Shown: positions 1 to 4,445 of the stretch, piece by piece
How positions within the stretch are numbered: position 1 is the first letter of the stretch
Layout: every line of letters begins with the position of its first letter
DNA from: Phycisphaerales bacterium
GTDB taxonomy: Bacteria > Planctomycetota > Phycisphaerae > SM23-33
Direction of reading: 5' to 3'
Length of the DNA stretch: 6,643 bases
Assembly (NCBI GenBank): GCA_003485185.1
Contig: DNAS01000168.1
Location: 7,582-14,224, forward strand
Notes under the pieces: model-generated
Told to the model about the DNA's origin: nothing
What the model saw: the letters and a program-made list of their open reading frames with translations, nothing else
Databases searched by the model: none
Translations under genes and position numbers: made by a program

Positions 1-40
1 ACGCTTGGCGCGGTTTGTTTTGCCGTACAGCGGAAAGGAC

Positions 41-47
41 GGAAGGA
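41..47 (+). promoter_or_regulatory. Shine-Dalgarno of the inositol-phosphate synthase gene
   Basis: GGAAGGA lies 4 nt before the ATG at 52. A second purine-rich stretch (GGAAAGGA, 32-39) sits further up. Only 51 bases precede the gene in this window, and I see no convincing -35/-10 pair in them. Confidence 0.6.
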
Positions 48-51
48 CCAG

Positions 52-1212
52 ATGAGCGAGATTCGTGTAGCCGTCGCAGGGATCGGGAACTGCGCGTCTT
101 CGCTGATTCAGGGCATTCATTATTACCGCGACGTGGCCGCGCGGGGCGCTCAGCCCGTCGGGCTGGCGCACCCCGTGCTGGGCGGGCTGCGGGCGGGCGA
201 CATCCGCATCGTCGCAGCCATCGACGTGGACAAGCGAAAGGTCGGGCGCCCCCTGCACGAGGCGGTCTTCGCCAAGCCCAACTGCACCAAGGTCTTCTTC
301 GACAAGTTCCGTTACGACGACGTGACCGTGCGGATGGGCAACGTGCTGGACGGCGTGGCCGCCCACATGAAGGACTTCAGCGACGACCGGCGGTTCATCG
401 TCGCCGACCAGCCTTCCGCCGACCGCAAGGACATCGAGAAGCTCCTGTCCGACAGCGGCGCGGAAATCCTGATGAACTACCTGCCCGTCGGGTCGCAGAA
501 GGCCGTCGAGTTCTACGCCGAGGCGTGCCTGGCGACGGGCGTGAGCCTGATCAATTGCATGCCGGTGTTCATCGTGTCCAACCCGAAGTGGGGAAAGCGT
601 TTCGCCGACGCGGGAATCCCCTGCGTGGGCGACGACATCAAGGCCCAGGTCGGCGCCACCATCACGCACCGCGTGCTCGCCCGCATGATGCACGACCGCG
701 GCGCGACGATCGACGCCACCTATCAGCTCAACACCGCGGGCAACACCGACTTTTTGAACATGCTCGACCGCTCGCGTCTGGGCAGCAAGAAGATTTCCAA
801 GACCGAGGCCGTCCAGAGCCAGCTCGACGTGCCCCTGCCGGCCGACCAGGTGCACATCGGCCCGGCTGACTACGTGCCCTGGCAGCTCGACAACAAGGTG
901 TGCTTCCTGCGGATCGAGGCGCGGGGGTTCGGCGGCGTGCCGCTGCACATCGAGGCGCGCCTGAGCGTGGAAGACTCCCCCAACTCCGCCGGTGAGACGA
1001 TCGACGCGATCCGCGTCTGCAAGATCGCCCGCGACCGGGGCATCGCCGGACCCCTGGAGGCGATCAGCGCCTTCACGATGAAGCACCCGCCCCGGCAGTT
1101 CACCGACGCCCAGGCGCTGGAGCTGCTGGAGGAGTTCATCGCCAATCCCTCCGCGCCGGCCAACGTCGACGGAACCTACCGCGCCATGACAAAACCCGTC
1201 GTGGCGAAATAG
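52..1212 (+). CDS. ino1: 1L-myo-inositol-1-phosphate synthase (inositol-3-phosphate synthase)
   Basis: This cytosolic NAD-dependent enzyme cyclises D-glucose 6-phosphate to 1L-myo-inositol 1-phosphate, the entry step to inositol lipids and other inositol compounds. The 386-residue length fits the short actinobacterial/archaeal class rather than the ~500-residue eukaryotic class. An N-terminal Rossmann loop GIGNCASSL lies at residues 10-18, with AAIDVD near 55-60 closing the nucleotide site. Family blocks follow: DDIKAQVGATITHR (194-207), NTAGNTDFLNM (227-237), SKKISKTEAV (245-254, active-site lysines), GPADYVPWQLDNK (270-282) and DSPNSAGETIDAIR (308-321). The ATG at 52 has a GGAAGGA ribosome site at 41-47, and the Rossmann fold begins within ten residues, so the start is well supported. 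The gene ends in TAG and runs into the shared terminator. It converges with the sugar gene series, so there is no evidence of co-transcription with it. Identification is from remembered Mycobacterium-type Ino1 motifs. Confidence 0.95.
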   Translation: MSEIRVAVAGIGNCASSLIQGIHYYRDVAARGAQPVGLAHPVLGGLRAGDIRIVAAIDVDKRKVGRPLHEAVFAKPNCTKVFFDKFRYDDVTVRMGNVLDGVAAHMKDFSDDRRFIVADQPSADRKDIEKLLSDSGAEILMNYLPVGSQKAVEFYAEACLATGVSLINCMPVFIVSNPKWGKRFADAGIPCVGDDIKAQVGATITHRVLARMMHDRGATIDATYQLNTAGNTDFLNMLDRSRLGSKKISKTEAVQSQLDVPLPADQVHIGPADYVPWQLDNKVCFLRIEARGFGGVPLHIEARLSVEDSPNSAGETIDAIRVCKIARDRGIAGPLEAISAFTMKHPPRQFTDAQALELLEEFIANPSAPANVDGTYRAMTKPVVAK

Positions 1213-1238
1213 GCGCGGCAGGCAGAAAGAAAAATCAA

Positions 1239-1265
1239 CGCGGCGGTCCTTTGCGGGCCGCCGCG
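1239..1265. terminator. Bidirectional rho-independent terminator between convergent genes
   Basis: An 11-bp stem pairs 1239-1249 (CGCGGCGGTCC) with 1255-1265 (GGGCCGCCGCG). It has one T-G wobble (1247/1257) and a five-base loop (TTTGC). On the plus strand a short T-rich run, CTTGTTTTG, follows at 1266-1274. On the minus strand the stem is followed by a T-rich run, the complement of the A-rich stretch at about 1225-1235. The hairpin lies 26 bp after the inositol-phosphate synthase stop and 34 bp after the lyxose isomerase stop, so it can end both transcripts. The rest of the 87-bp spacer (1213-1299) shows nothing else. Confidence 0.85.
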
Positions 1266-1299
1266 CTTGTTTTGCGGAATCGTCGCGAATCGCGCGGGA

Positions 1300-1848
1300 T
1301 CAGTCTTCGACGATCTCCGGAATGCGGCGGATGCGGGGGTCGGTGAAGATGTCGCTCTCGTCGCGGCTGGTGCTGGAAAACTCCGAGACGACCGCCCCCT
1401 CCTCGCCCGCCTGGAACCAGTGCAGCGTGTCGGAGGGAATGGTGTATTGCTCGCCGGGGTTCAGCTCGATCTCGTGGAAGACGGTGTAGTGCGCCTCGGA
1501 GCCCTTGGGCGGCCGGCCTTGCACGGGGCGCGCGGGCTTGCCCGGAACGTACAGCCAGACCTTGCCCCACCGGCAGCGGAAGGTCTCCATCTTGCCCGCC
1601 TCGCCCGCCACCTGCGGGTGGCGGTGCTCCGGGCACGTCTGGCGGGGAAGCAGCACCAGTTCCTTGGCGCAGTAGCGGTCGGTGTTGACGTAGACGACCA
1701 GTTCCAGCCCCGTGGTCTCCACCTCGCCCAGACCGAACTCCGCCACCTCGATCTGCCCGCGCTCCTTGTCCGTCAGCACGATGCCCGCGCGGCGGATCAT
1801 CTCGGCCGCCCGGTCCTGGAGACGCCGCACTTCGCTTCGCTTGATCAT
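1300..1848 (-). CDS. ydaE: D-lyxose ketol-isomerase (cupin, YdaE type)
   Basis: This metal-dependent cupin isomerase interconverts D-lyxose and D-xylulose. Characterised relatives also act on D-mannose/D-fructose. The 182-residue length is normal for the family. The N-terminal helix leads to GIVLTDKERGQIEVAEFGLG (22-41). The core contains VYVNTDRYCAKELVL (52-66), which includes two family-conserved stretches. Likely metal ligands are H75 and H77 in CPEHRHP, E88 in GKMETF and H143 in TLHWFQAGEEGAVV. The tail SSTSRDESDIFTDPRI (158-173) is highly characteristic of the YdaE/D-lyxose isomerase group. The ATG has a GAGGTGA ribosome site at 1852-1858. It is the last gene of the minus-strand series, 31 bp after the kinase gene, and ends before the shared terminator. 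The fold and family call are strong. The in vivo substrate (lyxose, mannose or another ketose) is inferred. Confidence 0.92.
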   Translation of the reverse strand: MIKRSEVRRLQDRAAEMIRRAGIVLTDKERGQIEVAEFGLGEVETTGLELVVYVNTDRYCAKELVLLPRQTCPEHRHPQVAGEAGKMETFRCRWGKVWLYVPGKPARPVQGRPPKGSEAHYTVFHEIELNPGEQYTIPSDTLHWFQAGEEGAVVSEFSSTSRDESDIFTDPRIRRIPEIVED

Positions 1849-1851
1849 CTG

Positions 1852-1858
1852 TCACCTC
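1852..1858 (-). promoter_or_regulatory. Shine-Dalgarno of the lyxose isomerase gene
   Basis: On the minus strand GAGGTGA precedes the ATG at 1848, with the GAGG core 6 nt from the start codon. It lies in the 31-bp spacer after the kinase stop. This supports translation from a polycistronic message. Confidence 0.65.
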
Positions 1859-1879
1859 GCTGTCTTTCGCCCGAATCCA

Positions 1880-3061
1880 TTACGTCGCGTCGCGCGGGGA
1901 CAGGCGCAGCCCCCGCGGCTTGTCTTCGCGCCAACTCGCCAGTTTCAGCCGGACCTCGCGGCGCGCGGGGCGCGAGTCGAGCCGCGCCTGCACCCGATCC
2001 CACAGGGGGATTCCGCTCGTCGCATCGGGCGCCTCGACGTTGAACGCGCCGGTGGCCACCGCCGCGCCGGCTGCCTGCTCGGGCCCCAGGCCGTGCAGCA
2101 AGGCCGCCAGGAAACCCGCGATCGTGCAGTCGCCCGCGCCGGTCGTGCCGGCGACCCGAACCTCCAGGCACGGCGCCAGCAGCTCGCGCCCGCACCAAAC
2201 GGATTCGCCGGCGAGAAGTTTCGCGGCGCGAATCCGCCCCGCGTCGCTCGCGGTGCGCAGGTACAGGCCCTGCTCGCCCAGCTTCAAGCCCACGACGGCT
2301 GCGCCCATCGCGATCAGGCGGTCCGCCATCTCGCCCAGCAGCCTGCCGTCCACCTGCGGAAGGATTTCCCCCGCGCGTCGCATTTGCTCCCAGCGCGGGC
2401 GGTCGAGCATGAAGAGGATCTCGTCCAGACTGGGCAGGAAGACGTCCGCGTGGGGCAGGGCCTTTTCGAGCACGGCCGGCCAATTGACGCGCCCCGCCTC
2501 GGACGCCGGGTCGGGCAGGGACATATCCAGCGAGACCGCCGGGCCCAGCGCGCGGACGCGGGCGAGCATCTCCACCAACTCGCGCCCCTCGTCCAGGAAC
2601 ATTCGGCGCATCAGGGGCGGATACCCGAAGTGGAACAGCCTGGCGCCGCGGACAGCGTCGGCCGTCACGTCCGCGGCCTGGAAGGTGTCGTTGGCGCCCG
2701 GACAGTGCAGGAAAATCCGGTCGATTTCGGGCGGGTTGATGACCACGGTGTAGGAGGTGTGCTCGCCGTCGGCGACCACCATTCCGTCGGCCAGCCCGGC
2801 TCCGGCGCGGTTCAGCAGTTCCAGGACGGCGCGGCCGAACAGGTCGTTCCCGACCTTCCCGACGAGCCGCACGGGCACGCCCAGCCGGTGCAACGCCACG
2901 CCGGTGTTGGAGACCGCCCCGCCGGTGGCCAGCAGCGGCGGCCCGACGTTGACCAGCTTGCCCGGAACCAGCAGTTCGTCCGGCGCGCAGCGGATGTCGC
3001 CCATGGCGGGGAGGATGTCCAGGCAGATGTGCCCGGCCACGACTGCCTGCGGCGATTTCAC
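1880..3061 (-). CDS. PfkB/ribokinase-family carbohydrate kinase
   Basis: This ATP-dependent sugar (or nucleoside) kinase has about 393 residues. An N-terminal strand, VVAGHICLDILP, opens the ribokinase fold. The first PfkB signature follows as GGAVSNTGVALHRLG, then VRLVGKVGNDLFG. A central HCPGANDTF block lies in the lid/substrate region. The second PfkB signature is GTTGAGDCTIAGFLAALL, with the anion-hole GAGD and catalytic Asp at residue 311 (numbered from the start chosen here). About 35 residues beyond the usual core (RPARREVRLKLASW and on) form a basic C-terminal tail. The longest frame opens with GTG at 3070, but that codon overlaps the AAGGAG ribosome site. The GTG at 3061, 8 nt downstream of it, is the better start. 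The gene sits between a polyol dehydrogenase and an aldose-ketose isomerase, so a ketose such as fructose, xylulose or a relative is a reasonable but unproven substrate. Confidence 0.9.
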   Translation of the reverse strand: MKSPQAVVAGHICLDILPAMGDIRCAPDELLVPGKLVNVGPPLLATGGAVSNTGVALHRLGVPVRLVGKVGNDLFGRAVLELLNRAGAGLADGMVVADGEHTSYTVVINPPEIDRIFLHCPGANDTFQAADVTADAVRGARLFHFGYPPLMRRMFLDEGRELVEMLARVRALGPAVSLDMSLPDPASEAGRVNWPAVLEKALPHADVFLPSLDEILFMLDRPRWEQMRRAGEILPQVDGRLLGEMADRLIAMGAAVVGLKLGEQGLYLRTASDAGRIRAAKLLAGESVWCGRELLAPCLEVRVAGTTGAGDCTIAGFLAALLHGLGPEQAAGAAVATGAFNVEAPDATSGIPLWDRVQARLDSRPARREVRLKLASWREDKPRGLRLSPRDAT

Positions 3062-3069
3062 GCGACGCA

Positions 3070-3075
3070 CTCCTT
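3070..3075 (-). promoter_or_regulatory. Shine-Dalgarno that decides the kinase start
   Basis: AAGGAG on the minus strand ends at 3070, which is the first base of an upstream in-frame GTG. It leaves an ideal 8-nt spacing to the GTG at 3061-3059. The site therefore argues for the start at 3061 and against the three-codon-longer form. The 55-bp spacer (3062-3116) otherwise shows no clear hairpin or promoter. Confidence 0.7.
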
Positions 3076-3116
3076 ATCCTGTTCAACGGCGCCCGTATGC
3101 TACCGGATGGAAACGA

Positions 3117-4394
3117 TTATTCCCACCGGTCTTCGCGGAGCCGGTCGAGTGCGTCGGCCGTCAGGTCGATCAGGCGCGGGGCCTGCTCGTCGGCCTGTCC
3201 AGCCCAGAGTGCCCGCAACGTCGCCTCCAGCGATTGGCGGTCGATGCCTTCGACGGATCGCGGCAGGGCCGCTGGGGCGTCAGGCAGTTCGTCCTGGCGA
3301 CGGACCAGCGAAACCACCCCTGCCGCCGCTCCCATCGCCAGGCGGTGCGGCGTCACGCCCGCGGTCAGCGCCAGGCGCATCGCCCCGAACAGGCGGTCGC
3401 CGTACGCCAGCTTGCGAAGGTGATCCCGCCCCACGCGCGCCACGCGGTCGCACAGGTTGGGGCAGACCATCCGTTCCAGAAGGTCCTCGGCGTAGTTCCG
3501 CCAGCCCGCCTCGGTGAACAGGTCGTCTCCCAGTCGGGCGTGGCGGCGGATCAGCGCCGGGCCGGATTCGCCGAGGAAGGCCTCGCGCGCGACGGCCATC
3601 ACCCGCGCGTCTGCGGCGGCCTGGGCGATGGTCTCCAGCCCGCGCCACTCGGACAGGTAGGCGAGCGTCGCGTGGATGGCGTTGTGCCCGAAGAGCTTGG
3701 CCTCCTCGAACGGCAGCAGGTCGGGTTTCTCCTGGAAGACCTCGATGCCTCGGCGGAAGTCCGGCAGGCGGATTCGCTCGATGAGGATGCGGTTGAACTG
3801 CTCGACGAGGACGGCCTTGCCAGCGCCCGCCGTCAGGGGCGCGAGGTTCAGGCGGTCGATCTCGCGGGCATCGTCGAGAAGGCCGCTCATCTTTCCGATG
3901 ACGGTGTTGACGGCTTGGAATGCCGTGAGATTCGCGCCGGTCTGCGCGAGTTTTTCGGTGAGGATTTCGGCGGCGTGGTTGTGGTTCTCGGCCGCATAGA
4001 GGACCGCCGCTCGGCCCGTGCGCCGCGCCAGGCCCTCGCGCAGCAGTTCGACCACGGCGGCCGACCCGCCCGCGCCGTAGACGTTCACGCTGGGCAGGGC
4101 CGTCGCCATCTCGTCGGCCTGCGCGATCGCCTCGACGAGCGCGCCGCGCCCCCGCGCGTCGCGCGGGTTGTACAGCTCCACGCCGGGGACGGTCGCCCGG
4201 TCGATGCGGTCCGGGCGGGCGATGTTGACCGTGTAGCGGTTTCCACCGGCGCGAACCGCGCCGACGAGGGCGTCGTCGATCTCCGCGACCACGAGGCGCG
4301 CGAAGTTGCCCGACCGCCAGGCCTCGTACGCGAACAGCCCGCTCTGGATCGGTCCGAAACCGAACCCCACAAACGTCCTGCCCGGTTCGCCCAT
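3117..4394 (-). CDS. Mannitol / mannitol-1-phosphate dehydrogenase family protein (MtlD-like)
   Basis: This cytosolic NAD(H)-dependent oxidoreductase belongs to the polyol-specific long-chain dehydrogenase family, which interconverts a polyol (phosphate) and a ketose (phosphate). From the chosen ATG it has 425 residues. The N-terminal Rossmann loop is FVGFGFGPIQSGL (8-20). The acidic E38 in VVAEID suggests NAD rather than NADP. AENHNH (135-140) matches the conserved AxEN region. The catalytic pattern K-x4-N-x2-H is intact as KLFGHNAIH (K233, N238, H241). The C-terminal domain closely resembles E. coli MtlD, with ESGPALIRR, NLCDRVARVGRDHLRKLAYGD and a GVTPHRLAMGAAAGV helix. A longer frame opens at 4439, but the ATG at 4394 has GAGGAA upstream and the extra 15 residues are encoded by a hairpin repeat. 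The family is firm. Mannitol phosphate is only one candidate substrate, because the loop differs from MtlD's (H)FGAGNIGRGF. Confidence 0.9.
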   Translation of the reverse strand: MGEPGRTFVGFGFGPIQSGLFAYEAWRSGNFARLVVAEIDDALVGAVRAGGNRYTVNIARPDRIDRATVPGVELYNPRDARGRGALVEAIAQADEMATALPSVNVYGAGGSAAVVELLREGLARRTGRAAVLYAAENHNHAAEILTEKLAQTGANLTAFQAVNTVIGKMSGLLDDAREIDRLNLAPLTAGAGKAVLVEQFNRILIERIRLPDFRRGIEVFQEKPDLLPFEEAKLFGHNAIHATLAYLSEWRGLETIAQAAADARVMAVAREAFLGESGPALIRRHARLGDDLFTEAGWRNYAEDLLERMVCPNLCDRVARVGRDHLRKLAYGDRLFGAMRLALTAGVTPHRLAMGAAAGVVSLVRRQDELPDAPAALPRSVEGIDRQSLEATLRALWAGQADEQAPRLIDLTADALDRLREDRWE

Positions 4395-4400
4395 TCCGGT

Positions 4401-4406
4401 TTCCTC
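4401..4406 (-). promoter_or_regulatory. Shine-Dalgarno that decides the dehydrogenase start
   Basis: GAGGAA on the minus strand lies 6 nt before the ATG at 4394. The alternative ATG at 4439 has only a distant GAAGG-like stretch, about 17 nt upstream and inside the end of the E1 gene. The shorter protein is preferred, which leaves a 51-bp spacer after the E1 stop. Confidence 0.65.
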
Positions 4407-4411
4407 AATCC

Positions 4412-4433
4412 GCCCTTCGATTCCACTCAGGGC
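4412..4433. repeat. Small GCCCT...AGGGC hairpin in the E1-dehydrogenase spacer
   Basis: GCCCT at 4412-4416 and AGGGC at 4429-4433 form an inverted repeat around a 12-base interior. Read on the minus strand, the element begins GCCCTGAG and ends TCGAAGGGC. From memory, this resembles a short interspersed palindrome seen between genes in many environmental bacterial genomes (GCCCTGAGC...GTCGAAGGGC). It lies between the E1 stop and the dehydrogenase ribosome site. It has no T-run on either side, so it is probably not a terminator. It could stabilise or process the transcript. A single copy is seen in this window. Confidence 0.5.
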
Positions 4434-4445
4434 AGGCAATTGAAA

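Noticed and set aside
1845..3086. 413-codon minus-strand frame overlapping the kinase
   Set aside because: It is a frame-shifted shadow with no PfkB signatures. The true kinase frame carries GAGD and the first PfkB signature.
1712..3517. Long plus-strand reading frame (601 codons) antisense to isomerase, kinase and dehydrogenase
   Set aside because: It has low-complexity Arg/Gly/Pro/Ala/Gln composition and spans three well-supported genes and their spacers on the other strand. It is an artefact of high GC.
4395..4439. 15-residue N-terminal extension of the dehydrogenase from the ATG at 4439
   Set aside because: There is no well-spaced ribosome site, the sequence is made up largely of the hairpin repeat, and the Rossmann strand starts right after the ATG at 4394.
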